The position numbers were made by a program, and so were the translations under genes. A stretch of DNA of 64,000 bases from Chlorogloeopsis sp. ULAP01. Its GTDB lineage: Bacteria > Cyanobacteriota > Cyanobacteriia > Cyanobacteriales > Nostocaceae. The stretch covers positions 62,001-126,000 of the forward strand of contig NZ_JAUDRH010000003.1 of assembly GCF_030381805.1 (NCBI RefSeq), written 5' to 3'. A model generated the notes under the pieces. The model did not search any database. It was not told where the DNA came from and worked only from the letters and a program-made list of their open reading frames with translations. Shown in pieces: positions 1 through 8,423 of this stretch. How positions within the stretch are numbered: position 1 is the stretch's first letter; every line of letters begins with the position of its first letter.

Positions 1-921
1 TAGTTTTTCTAGTAATTTCTTAACTGCTAAGACGGGTATTTCCACAAACCGCCAAGTTTCCCCACCATGCCAGCTGCTACCAAGCACTTTCGCGATCGGC
101 TTCAACCCATATTTGTCTACAGCTGACTGGCTAGCTAAAATTAGTGCGGCTGCTCCATCACTAATCTGACTGCTATTTCCTGCCGTCAAAACACCATCTT
201 TATTAAAAGCAGGGCGTAGTTTGGCTAGAGCCTCTAGCGATGTATCTGCACGGATTCCCTCGTCAGTATCTATTACTGTCGTTCCTTTTTTGGTACTAAC
301 TTCGATGGGAACAATCTCTTTTTTTAATATTCCTTTCTCTGTTGCTGCTGCTGCACGCTGATGGGAATTAAGTGCAATCTCATCCAAATCTTTACGGGCG
401 AATCCATGAATTTGTGCGACTCGCTCTGTTTGCTCTCCCATGCCTTCGCCTGTTGTTCCATCACTTAAACCATCACGGAGCAGGATATCTGTTAACTGTT
501 CTGGTGCGCCTAAAAGGAATTTATAACCCCACCTAGCTCTATGAGAAAGTGAAAAGCCTGCCCCAGACATGGATTCCATTCCTCCAGCCAGCACGATATC
601 TGCTTCGCCTGAGCGAATAGCTAAGTTTGCGTTCATCAAGCTCATCATTCCTGACGAACACACCATATCCACTGCATATCCATTTGCTGTCTCCGGAATA
701 CCAGCCTTAAAAGCTGCTTGCCGAGGCAATAATTGTCCATGACCTGATCGGAGTACATTACCAAAGATATACAGGTCTACCATTTCCCCAGACACTCCTC
801 CCCTTTCTAGAGCAGCACGCATAGCTGTTGCACCTAAATCCACCGGAGAGAAATTCGCAAGATTTCCTCCGAAGCGAGCGAGTGGGGTACGTACTGCTGA
901 AATTATGTAGGCTTGTTCCAT
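1..921 (-). CDS. phaA: Acetyl-CoA acetyltransferase (thiolase), second copy, 3' end outside window
   Basis: This thiolase condenses two acetyl-CoA to acetoacetyl-CoA, the first step of PHB synthesis. The gene starts with ATG at 921 and stays open to the window edge, giving 307 visible residues. The N-terminus reads MEQAYIISAVRTPLARFGG, and the nucleophile region VDMVCSSGM puts the acyl-accepting Cys near residue 88. The missing C-terminus, about 90 residues by comparison with the 396-residue paralogue at 16643-17833, should carry the His and second Cys of the active site. The two copies look closely related along the whole visible part. The gene is divergent from the phasin-like gene at 1122. 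The family assignment is secure; a preference for PHB rather than another pathway is inferred from context. Confidence 0.9.
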   Translation of the reverse strand, partial: MEQAYIISAVRTPLARFGGNLANFSPVDLGATAMRAALERGGVSGEMVDLYIFGNVLRSGHGQLLPRQAAFKAGIPETANGYAVDMVCSSGMMSLMNANLAIRSGEADIVLAGGMESMSGAGFSLSHRARWGYKFLLGAPEQLTDILLRDGLSDGTTGEGMGEQTERVAQIHGFARKDLDEIALNSHQRAAAATEKGILKKEIVPIEVSTKKGTTVIDTDEGIRADTSLEALAKLRPAFNKDGVLTAGNSSQISDGAAALILASQSAVDKYGLKPIAKVLGSSWHGGETWRFVEIPVLAVKKLLEKL

Positions 922-1107
922 ACTTTTGTAAAAACTTGATGGAAACTACTTGTATTCATTTACCTATCTTTATACATTAAAAATCTATTCTGAATATTAG
1001 AAAAGTATTAGAAAATAGTGTAATTTTCGATTAATTATATTATTTAATCAAATGATTAGTCACAAAAATCTTTAGCATAATTATTTATGTATGTTAATGA
1101 TTAAGTC

Positions 1108-1114
1108 AAAGGAG
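1108..1114 (+). promoter_or_regulatory. Ribosome binding site of the 90-aa phasin-like gene
   Basis: AAAGGAG lies seven bases before the ATG at 1122. It is a strong Shine-Dalgarno match and fixes the start of this short gene. Confidence 0.7.
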
Positions 1115-1121
1115 TTAAAAA

Positions 1122-1394
1122 ATGGAGTGGTACAATACATCCGAGCAATTCATGAGACAAATGAATGATTTCCAAAGAACTACTTTTGAAAATTGGTCAT
1201 CGATGTTTCCTGGAACACAAAACTTTAGTATGTCAAGTTATCGTGATAATTTGAATAAAGCTTTGAGTTTTCAAGAATCTTTACTGAGTAATTCTTTGGA
1301 AGTACAGGCTCAATTAAGCCGTATGTATATAGATACCCAGAAGCAATTTTTGCAAGGGTATTTCAATATTTTGCGCAACTGGTACAACTATTAA
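1122..1394 (+). CDS. Small phasin-like protein
   Basis: This 90-residue protein has no signal peptide and is predicted to be mostly amphipathic helix. Its C-terminal half aligns with the last ~60 residues of the proteins at 3841-5319 and 6073-6459: a LSFQ/LNFQ motif, then a Gln-rich helix, then TQKQF followed by an aromatic-rich end (GYFNILRNWYNY). This is the pattern expected of a phasin, a protein that coats PHB granules and controls their number and surface. A phaA copy upstream and a PHB-depolymerase-like gene downstream support that role. The gene has its own strong RBS and a terminator at 1497-1528, so it is probably monocistronic. Phasin function is inferred from similarity and context. 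Confidence 0.7.
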   Translation: MEWYNTSEQFMRQMNDFQRTTFENWSSMFPGTQNFSMSSYRDNLNKALSFQESLLSNSLEVQAQLSRMYIDTQKQFLQGYFNILRNWYNY

Positions 1395-1496
1395 ACGAAA
1401 AAACTTAGTAGATTTCATTCAATTGATAGAGTGTGCTTGCCAAGTAGAAACAAAAGTTTGAATTTGCTACCGATTAAGCAATCTCTAAACACTAAT

Positions 1497-1528
1497 AAGC
1501 CCCTAAGTAAGTTTATTGGGGGCTTTTT
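1497..1528 (+). terminator. Rho-independent terminator after the phasin-like gene
   Basis: The arms AAGCCCC (1497-1503) and GGGGCTT (1519-1525) form a seven-pair stem with a 15-base loop, followed by a T run to 1528. It lies about 100 bases after the stop codon at 1394. Confidence 0.8.
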
Positions 1529-2364
1529 AATTAAGAGCAAACAAACTTCCTCAATAGCCACATACTCCATCTAAAACTGACTCATTTCAACTCATATAGT
1601 TTGATAATAGAGAACTGTGTAAAAATATCTTGAGCACGAGTGTGGTAACTAATAACTCGTGAAGGCTTTTTGTGTAAGTAAAAAGGTAAAGGGTAGGATG
1701 AAAATTGATATGGAACAAGTTCCGTAAATACGGCAGATAGATATTTCTAGCTAAGTATGTATTGACGTATACAGTTATAACAGGCATTTAAGCGTTTATT
1801 TCAGCTTAGTTTCAAGTTATCTATCTCAAGAATTATCTTGAATCACTATATTAATTTTATCCTCTATCCTAAGGAGGAATATATACTCAATATTTTTAAC
1901 TCAGCCTGGGTTAGGAATATTAAATATTTTAATATTTTGCTCATGGCTTTAAAACTAGAGAATTTCAGTGAGTATTGACCTCTTATTTCCGATAATTAAA
2001 TGATTAAGAGTAAACTGGAATAGATTTGAAAATAATTATAAGTTTGGGAATGCGCACACTAAATATAATATACAGTATGAGATGTGGTTATTTCAGAGAT
2101 TAGAACACAAACCTGTATTGATTTGAATACTAAAACTGATTGCTAACTAATTTCAGGTGCCAAAATTAAAACTAGGTAAATAAAAGGTTTGCTTTTGATT
2201 AAGTTGTACAACTAGACAGCGAGGCACTGAACGAAAATCAAATTCACTTCTTGATGAGTGTAACTGGCTGAATAATTCCAGAATTTAAGGAAATAAAGCA
2301 AATAATCTAGAAATCAAGCTTAGTAGGTTCATCTTTGTTTGTTGCTAACTAGTAAGTATAAACA
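1529..2364. other. Intergenic, no gene seen
   Basis: This is about 835 bases of AT-rich DNA. The one longer open frame (66 codons, minus strand, 1587-1787) has no RBS and no recognisable protein features. The last part presumably holds the promoter of the depolymerase gene, but I could not pick a convincing -35/-10 pair. Confidence 0.5.
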
Positions 2365-3438
2365 ATGGTTAATGAAGTAGTAACAACTTTTCTACAACGC
2401 CTGAAAGCTGTATTGGGTGTGCTTGTGTTCGTTATCTTAACGGCTATGCTCGGTTTGACATTGGTATTTGTGCAGCCTGTCAGCGCCCAAGAATTGCGAT
2501 CGCTCAACATAGATAGAAACAATATCACCGTTTCTGGTTTGTCGTCGGGTGCATATATGGCAGTACAGATGCATACAGCTTTCTCAAACCGCATCCAAGG
2601 GGCTGGTGTGGTTGCTGGTGGGCCATTCTACTGCGCTCAAGACACCTTAACAAAGGCTCTAACTACCTGTATGAAACCGATCCCAATAGCCGCCAACCCA
2701 CTCAAGCCGCCGAATGGGAAAGAACTGGCTGCTATAGCACGGGAATTCTCTAATGAGGGTAAAACTGATCCCATCTCTAACTTGAGGGATGACAACGTCT
2801 ATCTTTTCAGTGGTACGAAGGATTCCATTGTCTACACCTCAGTGATGGATGCTACTCAGAAATTTTATAGAGCACTAGGTGTTGGCAATAATCATATTAA
2901 ATACATCAAGAATATTCCGGCTGGACATGGCTTTATTACTCCCGATTGGGGAAAACAGTGTAGTCTCAGTCAGTCGCCGTTTATCAACGATTGTGACTAC
3001 GATCAAGCTGGAGAAATCCTCAAACACTTGCTCGGCAAGTTAAACCCACCGACAAAGACTCTTAGCGGGCAGTTGATTGAGTTTAAGCAAGATAAGTTTG
3101 TCCGCAATCCACGCGCCCACGGCATGGCACAAAAAGGTTATATCTACATTCCTCAAGCTTGCGCTGATGGTGAGGCTTGCAGATTACATATTGCCCTGCA
3201 TGGCTGTGAGCAGTCTTATGAAGATATTGGTGATGAATATTATGCTCACACTGGTTATAATCAGTGGGCTGATAGCAACAACATAGTTGTGCTTTATCCT
3301 CAAGCTCACCGCATTAGACTCAAGAATCCGAAAGGTTGCTGGGACTGGTGGGGCTACACTAACGGCGATTATGCTTTCAAGAATAGTGTTCAGGCTTCTG
3401 CCATCATGAAAATGGTTGATCAGTTAAGCAGTAACTAA
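2365..3438 (+). CDS. Exported PHB-depolymerase-like esterase
   Basis: This is a 357-residue alpha/beta hydrolase of the poly(3-hydroxybutyrate) depolymerase type (LpqC/Penicillium-like, circularly permuted). Residues 1-41 form a signal peptide: a long hydrophobic core, then QPVSA before the likely cut. The lipase box GLSSG at 58-62 places the nucleophile at Ser60. Asp153 (in SGTKDS) and His188 (in PAGHGF) fit the rest of the triad. HGC at 279-281, YPQA at 311 and GCWDWWGY at 324-331 are typical of this family. The enzyme would hydrolyse PHB or short 3-hydroxybutyrate oligomers outside the cytoplasm, in periplasm or medium, not on the native intracellular granule. It sits among phasin-like genes. 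The substrate is inferred; feruloyl or other polyester substrates remain possible. Confidence 0.8.
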   Translation: MVNEVVTTFLQRLKAVLGVLVFVILTAMLGLTLVFVQPVSAQELRSLNIDRNNITVSGLSSGAYMAVQMHTAFSNRIQGAGVVAGGPFYCAQDTLTKALTTCMKPIPIAANPLKPPNGKELAAIAREFSNEGKTDPISNLRDDNVYLFSGTKDSIVYTSVMDATQKFYRALGVGNNHIKYIKNIPAGHGFITPDWGKQCSLSQSPFINDCDYDQAGEILKHLLGKLNPPTKTLSGQLIEFKQDKFVRNPRAHGMAQKGYIYIPQACADGEACRLHIALHGCEQSYEDIGDEYYAHTGYNQWADSNNIVVLYPQAHRIRLKNPKGCWDWWGYTNGDYAFKNSVQASAIMKMVDQLSSN

Positions 3439-3840
3439 ATCGGGGAGCGATCGCTTTGTGGCATTCATCCCTAAGACAGAGAAAATAGCTCTGGGGGATC
3501 ACTAAATTAGGAGCTATTAACCATTGACTTAATAACTGGATTGTAGACACTTAAGCATAGCAACTCTGATCAAGTTAGAGTATTGATAATGGCTTCTAAT
3601 ATGCAGACAGTTACATGAAAAGTAGGAACTACTGCCATGCGATGCAATTTAACGACTTGAAGTGGGATGCTACTACCACTCTCATTCTACAACCCCTTCC
3701 CCTATTACTAAGGAGGGGTTTCTAGTTTCTGCTTCCTCTTCTAATGGGAAAAGTGCTGTTCCTCTGAGAAAAATTAGTAATCTAATAAATCTTCCTAAGC
3801 CTAGTCATAGCCAACCTTTGAGGATTTCTGGAGATGTCTC
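3439..3840. other. Intergenic with a short hairpin
   Basis: About 400 bases without a credible gene. A 66-codon frame at 3662-3862 overlaps the next gene and shows no coding character. A hairpin-forming repeat at 3691-3720 (arms AACCCCT and AGGGGTT) belongs to the palindromic repeat type common in this genome. Confidence 0.5.
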
Positions 3841-5319
3841 ATGCTATCCTCTAACTTACTAGCTATTTTCAACCCTTCAAATTACTGGCGAAGTGGTCAT
3901 GTCACAATATCTTGGCAGCCGATCTATCAGCAGTTCCAGATTCCACCTGAAGAACTAATACTAAACCATGTGAAGGATTCCTCAGCTACGCCTTTGTTGG
4001 CGCAGATTGATCGAGTTGATCCAGAAGATTCATCTCGCGATACCCTAGTTTTTTCGCTGCCTGAGCCTATTTCACCTGGAGCGGAAGATTACTCAATTAC
4101 CTCAGCTGTTATTAAAGTAGAGCGTGGCAAGCCTATATCCCAAGAATCCAGCGAACCATCTTTAGAGATAGTTTACGGTTCCGATGGACGGGAGCGTGGA
4201 GTCAGATTAATGAATAGCCGCCTGATCATCTGGTTTAATCTAGTTCCGGCACCAGAAAATGACGGGCGCAATTGGTTTGCTGGTTCAGCAACTAGTGTGC
4301 AGCTTGAGCATCAGGAGATTCTCGATCAGTTCCAAGCAGCAATGGGTGAGTGGATAAACCAAGATCCAGAAAAGCGCTGTATGCAGATAGATGAACTTCA
4401 GTTAACAGGGCTTTGTGATTCAACCCCGCCTCACTATTCAGTTAGTGTGTACGATCGCTCCTATCGGCTTGTATCTCATTCCTGCGGCCCGGTGCGAGCA
4501 AGCATTACAATTGCCTCAGAACCATTCGATTATAGCGATATAGATCCGCGTACGGGCAAGGAACGTCATTTATCATGTGAACTGTATCGCGTACTTAGTC
4601 TGTATGCTGGTGCAGATTACGTGATAGAGGAACTCTTCGTTAAAGGAAAGTCCAAAGGGCAGAGCGGAACTGATGCTGCTACAGAGGCGATCAACCTCGA
4701 CTTTGCGGCTCGCTACTACGCCTACATGGACATGAGCCAAGAGCCACAAATCTATCAGAATCCCAACGTACCTGATTGGTTTGCGGTGGGTTCCTCTTTT
4801 GAGCCTTATGCTGGCTACGGATTTGCAACAGATGTCCATGTGGACTCAATTGGGTATTCTCATGATGTGAATGACAAGCGATTTACCTGGCAATTATTAC
4901 CAGGTAAATCTGCTAAGTCCTTGCATTTATTTATGCGTTGCCCACAGAAAGACTTTGATTCGCAGGCAGGTCAATACTGGTATGAGTTGATCTATAAACC
5001 ACTCAAAGCTGAAATTTACCAAGAATCTCAAAGACAGTTTAGTGAGTCTCAGAAAAAGCTTACTGACATCTGGAATGAATTCCAAAAGCAGTTGAGCGAG
5101 TCACAGAAAAAGCTTGCTTACACCTGGGTAAATAGTCTTTCCACTGATGGAATAATTCAGGAAAAAATTGTTGAAACTGTGCAGAAAAATCTAAATTTTC
5201 AAAAAGAACTAATAAACACAACGTTAAAAGCTCAAGAAACAACAGCTAGATTAGGAATAGAAACTCAAAAGCAATTTTGGGATAACTATTTTAAACTAAT
5301 GCAAAAGTCTGGACAATAG
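3841..5319 (+). CDS. Large protein with unknown beta-rich domain fused to a C-terminal phasin-like domain
   Basis: This is a 492-residue protein with two parts. Residues 1 to about 385 look beta-rich and globular, with no signal peptide. I do not recognise this part with confidence. The stretch SCGPVRASIT (214-223) followed by LYRVLSLYAGADYVIEE weakly recalls the sandwich domain of PcRGLX/YetA-like rhamnogalacturonan lyases. Residues 390-492 form a helical tail with two tandem units around FSESQKKL and LSESQKKL, then LNFQKEL and ETQKQFWDNYF. The tail aligns almost residue for residue with the 128-aa protein at 6073-6459. GGAG lies eight bases before the ATG. The tail should anchor the protein to PHB granules; the head may be a catalytic or binding cargo. 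It lies within a run of PHB-related genes. Confidence 0.65.
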   Translation: MLSSNLLAIFNPSNYWRSGHVTISWQPIYQQFQIPPEELILNHVKDSSATPLLAQIDRVDPEDSSRDTLVFSLPEPISPGAEDYSITSAVIKVERGKPISQESSEPSLEIVYGSDGRERGVRLMNSRLIIWFNLVPAPENDGRNWFAGSATSVQLEHQEILDQFQAAMGEWINQDPEKRCMQIDELQLTGLCDSTPPHYSVSVYDRSYRLVSHSCGPVRASITIASEPFDYSDIDPRTGKERHLSCELYRVLSLYAGADYVIEELFVKGKSKGQSGTDAATEAINLDFAARYYAYMDMSQEPQIYQNPNVPDWFAVGSSFEPYAGYGFATDVHVDSIGYSHDVNDKRFTWQLLPGKSAKSLHLFMRCPQKDFDSQAGQYWYELIYKPLKAEIYQESQRQFSESQKKLTDIWNEFQKQLSESQKKLAYTWVNSLSTDGIIQEKIVETVQKNLNFQKELINTTLKAQETTARLGIETQKQFWDNYFKLMQKSGQ

Positions 5320-5380
5320 ATATCAATTTCACAGTTTAATTAAGCAGAATAACCAAATTCAACATCACATATGCCTTGCT

Positions 5381-5416
5381 CAGATCCTTGACTTCTTAAG
5401 ATAAGTCGGGGATCTG
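5381..5416. repeat. Palindromic repeat, copy 1
   Basis: The arms CAGATCCTTGACTT and AAGTCGGGGATCTG form a long, slightly imperfect hairpin. A second copy with the same arms is at 10651-10685. No T run follows, so it is better called a dispersed hairpin repeat than a terminator. Confidence 0.7.
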
Positions 5417-5438
5417 TACTTTAACTATATAGGCTTTC

Positions 5439-5528
5439 ATACCAATGCGTGGATTTTGGATTAAAAACATTTTATTCATAGGCTAGTCCAGAACTTTGAA
5501 ACAAGACTCCCGCGTGCCAATTTAGTAT
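5439..5528 (+). repeat. Dispersed ~90-base repeat with inverted ends, copy 1
   Basis: It begins ATACCAA, contains the shared core TAGGCTAGTCCAGAACTTTG and AAACAAGACT, and ends near CCAATTTAGTAT. Related copies are at 21297-21376 (reversed) and 37342-37436. The ends are near inverted repeats, as in a MITE. Confidence 0.65.
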
Positions 5529-6072
5529 CATTCTCAACCCAATGAATATTCATTAATCAGAATATTTGGTTTTCTGTATATAATTCATTAGTATTCCTCA
5601 TTAAAAGTTTTAATTATTCAAACTAAATATATTAGTAAAAATATATATAACACTGTTAATTCCCAGTAAAAATAAATTTAAGTTTTGTTTAAACTATAAG
5701 GACAAAATAGATTCAGAAAATTTACTTTTATTGTATCAAATTTACATAGTGATTCAATTTAATACTTATTTTATAAATCTGAGATATAGAATATTTACTT
5801 CTTTTGTCAGTTTTGTTTTAAAATACGATAGTAAAAAAAATTACATTACTAGTGCTGATTATAGTAAATAATAGTGATTTGATAATATTGCCTACTTAAC
5901 ATTGTTGTAGAAAAATTTTTAGCAAAAGGTTGAATAGTTAGGTAATATTTTGATGACAGAAGTGTGATTAGATATCGATCCCCAGATTACAATAAGGGAC
6001 GACAATAAGCCTCGATTCACTAGGAAGTGGTTATAATCTCCGCCCCACTTCCTCTTCACCTAACATATATAT

Positions 6073-6459
6073 ATGGTGGGGAATCTAGCGGTAAAAGTTC
6101 TAATGACAACTACTACTAATACTAATTTTTTTACAGATTCCCGGAGACAGTTTAGTGAGTCGCAAAAAAAGCTCGCTGAAGTCTGGGATGAGTCACAAAA
6201 ACAGTTGAGCGAATCACAGAAAAAGCTGGTTGAAACTTGGATTGACAACCTTCCCACTGGAATGATTCAGGTAAATTTATCTGATACTTTCCAGAAAACT
6301 CTCAATTTTCAACGAGAGTGTGTGAATGTTGCCCTCCATAGCCAACAGGTGGCAATGCAGTTGGCAATAGAAACTCAAAAGCAATTTTGGGATAGCTATT
6401 TCCAAATGACACAGAAGACTGCACAGGAGACACCAAGCACAACAACAGCTAGTTGGTAA
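6073..6459 (+). CDS. Phasin-like PHB granule protein
   Basis: This is a 128-residue helical protein. After about 20 N-terminal residues come two tandem 14-15-residue units (RRQFSESQKKLAEVW and QKQLSESQKKLVETW), then a LNFQ motif and ETQKQFWDSYFQ. The C-terminal ~100 residues are nearly the same as the tail of the protein encoded at 3841-5319, so one probably arose from the other by domain duplication. No clear RBS precedes the ATG at 6073. The second in-frame ATG at 6103 (MTTTTN) is an equally likely start. The protein is expected to bind the surface of PHB granules; this is inferred from the phasin pattern and the surrounding pha genes. Confidence 0.7.
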   Translation: MVGNLAVKVLMTTTTNTNFFTDSRRQFSESQKKLAEVWDESQKQLSESQKKLVETWIDNLPTGMIQVNLSDTFQKTLNFQRECVNVALHSQQVAMQLAIETQKQFWDSYFQMTQKTAQETPSTTTASW

Positions 6460-6523
6460 GCTTTAACAACAGGCTTCAGGAGAGGAGCGATCGCTTCTGA
6501 AGTCTGTAATCTGAAATTAACAA

Positions 6524-7339
6524 ATGGCAAGCAGCAATCTACTGACTGGAGTGCCGCGCACATTGCTAATTCCCCTGCGAGCAAGAGCTGAGGAACACGT
6601 CCGTGCGGATGCCTTATTTCGAGATCCTCAAGCGTGGGATTGGTTTCAATCTCTGTTGTGGGATGCTGAATTAGAAACTTGGTATGACTGGAGATACCAA
6701 GTCTGCATTAGTGTGCGGACAAAGCTATTAGATAATATTGCGGCACAACACATTGCAATTCATCCAAATTCCCTCGTTATAGAATTGGGAGCAGGTTTAT
6801 CTTCTCGTTATTATCGTGTGGGAGCAGGAAAAACCCAGTGGATTGAGCTAGATTTACCAGAAGTTATTGACATTCGCTTGAGTATTGATAGCCAAACAAG
6901 TGAGCATCGATTTTTAGCAACTTCAGTCCTAGATCAGACTTGGATGAATGAAATTCCAGCGATTGAGCCTGAGAATATCTTGTTTATTGCTGAGGGATTG
7001 TTTTATTATTTTGAAAAGTCAGAGGTCAAGCAGTTAGTTGAGCGCCTGCGAGAAAAGTTTGCGGATGCCAAGTTGGCTTTGGATGTTGGGGGAATAGTTT
7101 TTAAACAACTGAACGCGTATAAAGCCGCTAATGTTGGAGCGCCAATGAAGTGGTTTGTCGAAGATGAACGGGATGTAGCAGCATTAGGATTATCTGTGGA
7201 GAAGGTTTTCCCCTTATTAAACAGCTATCCAGAACGCTGGGGTTTGGTACTTTGGAGTAACTGGTGGCTGATATTTTGGCGATCGCTTCTGCGTAATTTC
7301 TGCCTGATTTTAGAAACAAAATTAAATCCTGTGAATTAA
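6524..7339 (+). CDS. SAM-dependent methyltransferase, leucine carboxyl methyltransferase/TcmP type
   Basis: This is a 271-residue class I methyltransferase of the PPM1/LCMT/TcmP family. The N-terminal motif GVPRTLLIPLRARAEE (9-24) is characteristic. The SAM-binding glycine loop is ELGAGLSSR (87-95), followed by an acidic strand end (WIELDLPEV) and FIAEGLFYYF. Such enzymes methylate carboxyl or hydroxyl groups; the substrate here is unknown. Only five bases separate its stop from the patatin-like gene at 7345, so the two are probably co-transcribed. It may modify a fatty acid or polyketide-like product, but no linked biosynthetic cluster is visible. The family call is firm and the substrate is not. 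Confidence 0.8.
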   Translation: MASSNLLTGVPRTLLIPLRARAEEHVRADALFRDPQAWDWFQSLLWDAELETWYDWRYQVCISVRTKLLDNIAAQHIAIHPNSLVIELGAGLSSRYYRVGAGKTQWIELDLPEVIDIRLSIDSQTSEHRFLATSVLDQTWMNEIPAIEPENILFIAEGLFYYFEKSEVKQLVERLREKFADAKLALDVGGIVFKQLNAYKAANVGAPMKWFVEDERDVAALGLSVEKVFPLLNSYPERWGLVLWSNWWLIFWRSLLRNFCLILETKLNPVN

Positions 7340-7344
7340 TAACT

Positions 7345-8406
7345 ATGGACGAACGGAAAAAGATAGCGATCGCTTGCCAAGGAGGCGGTAGCCATACTGC
7401 TTTCACTGCTGGAGTTCTTAAAAGGCTCCTGGAGAGAGGTATACATGAGCGTTACAACATTGTCGGATTAAGCGGCACCTCTGGTGGTGCAATTTGTGCC
7501 ACTGCTGTTTGGTATGGCTTGTTAAAAAAAGCCCAAGGAGCTACCGAAGAACCTTACCACTGGCTAGTCAAATTTTGGGAGGATAATTCAGCCATACTTC
7601 CCTGGGAGCAATATCTTAACTTTCTGACTGTTTGGACAGCTCGCTTACAAAACAAAGGCGTTATGCCTGCGATCGCGACTGATCCTTATTCAACACAATG
7701 GTTTATTAGCTGCTTGGAAGCGCTTTCTCCTCGCAAAGAATATCTAGATTTAAGAATAATCTTGGAAAACCACATTAACTTTAAAGAGTTTGAGCAACTG
7801 GTTTTCCCTTTAAGCCCTCGGTTATTGCTAGGGGCAGTTGAGGTTATCTCTGGAGAATTCAAAGCCTTCGACTCCTACAAAGGAGAAATTACAGTAGAAG
7901 CAATCATGGCTTCTGCGGGTATTCCTACTATCTTCCAAGCCATCAAAATTGGCGATGGAGTTTATTGGGATGGCTTATTTTCGCAGAATCCGCCCATTAG
8001 TGCCTTTGTTAAACAAACCAGAATTGAAAAGCGACCTGATGAGATTTGGATAATTCAGATTAACCCAAAAACCTGTGATGAAGAACCAGCAACAGCCCAA
8101 GCCATAATTAACCGTCGTAATGAATTGACAGGTAACCTCTCGCTGTTTCAAGAAGTTAAGTTTGTAAACACCATCAATGCATTGATTGAAAAAGGATATA
8201 TAAATCCCGAATATGCAGACCTGAAAACAATTTATATCCGTTGGATTAGTATGGATAACAAATTTGCTAACACCATTGACTATGCATCCAAGCTAGACCG
8301 CTCTTATGAGTTCATTACAAAACTTATAGAGCATGGAAAAGCTCAAACGGATGAATTTTTAGAACTTTTGGAAGAAAAACCTATTCTTGTTTCCCAACCT
8401 ACGTAA
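7345..8406 (+). CDS. Patatin-like phospholipase
   Basis: This is a 353-residue patatin-fold acyl hydrolase. The oxyanion loop GGGSHTAF lies at 13-20 and the nucleophile elbow GLSGTSGG at 41-48, with Ser46. The dyad Asp is Asp209 in YWDGLF, a DG-x variant. No signal peptide is seen, so it is probably cytoplasmic. Patatins release fatty acids from membrane lipids, and some bacterial members associate with PHB granules or act on polyesters, which would suit this neighbourhood. It directly follows the methyltransferase with a 5-base gap and converges with the MscS gene, leaving 17 bases between the stops. The role in PHB turnover is only suggested by position. Confidence 0.82.
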   Translation: MDERKKIAIACQGGGSHTAFTAGVLKRLLERGIHERYNIVGLSGTSGGAICATAVWYGLLKKAQGATEEPYHWLVKFWEDNSAILPWEQYLNFLTVWTARLQNKGVMPAIATDPYSTQWFISCLEALSPRKEYLDLRIILENHINFKEFEQLVFPLSPRLLLGAVEVISGEFKAFDSYKGEITVEAIMASAGIPTIFQAIKIGDGVYWDGLFSQNPPISAFVKQTRIEKRPDEIWIIQINPKTCDEEPATAQAIINRRNELTGNLSLFQEVKFVNTINALIEKGYINPEYADLKTIYIRWISMDNKFANTIDYASKLDRSYEFITKLIEHGKAQTDEFLELLEEKPILVSQPT

Positions 8407-8423
8407 TACCAATTTTGGAAAGA

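Larger units (their letters stand above)
5320..6072. other. Intergenic with two repeat elements
   Basis: About 750 AT-rich bases without a gene. It holds a palindrome at 5381-5416 and one copy of a ~90-base dispersed repeat at 5439-5528. The remainder up to 6072 is A/T-rich and probably carries the promoter of the next gene. Confidence 0.6.

Noticed and set aside
1587..1787. 66-codon minus-strand frame
   Set aside because: No RBS, no family features, AT-rich intergenic DNA.
5381..5416. Terminator for the phasin-fusion gene
   Set aside because: The stem is strong but lacks a T run and recurs at 10651-10685, so it is a dispersed palindrome.
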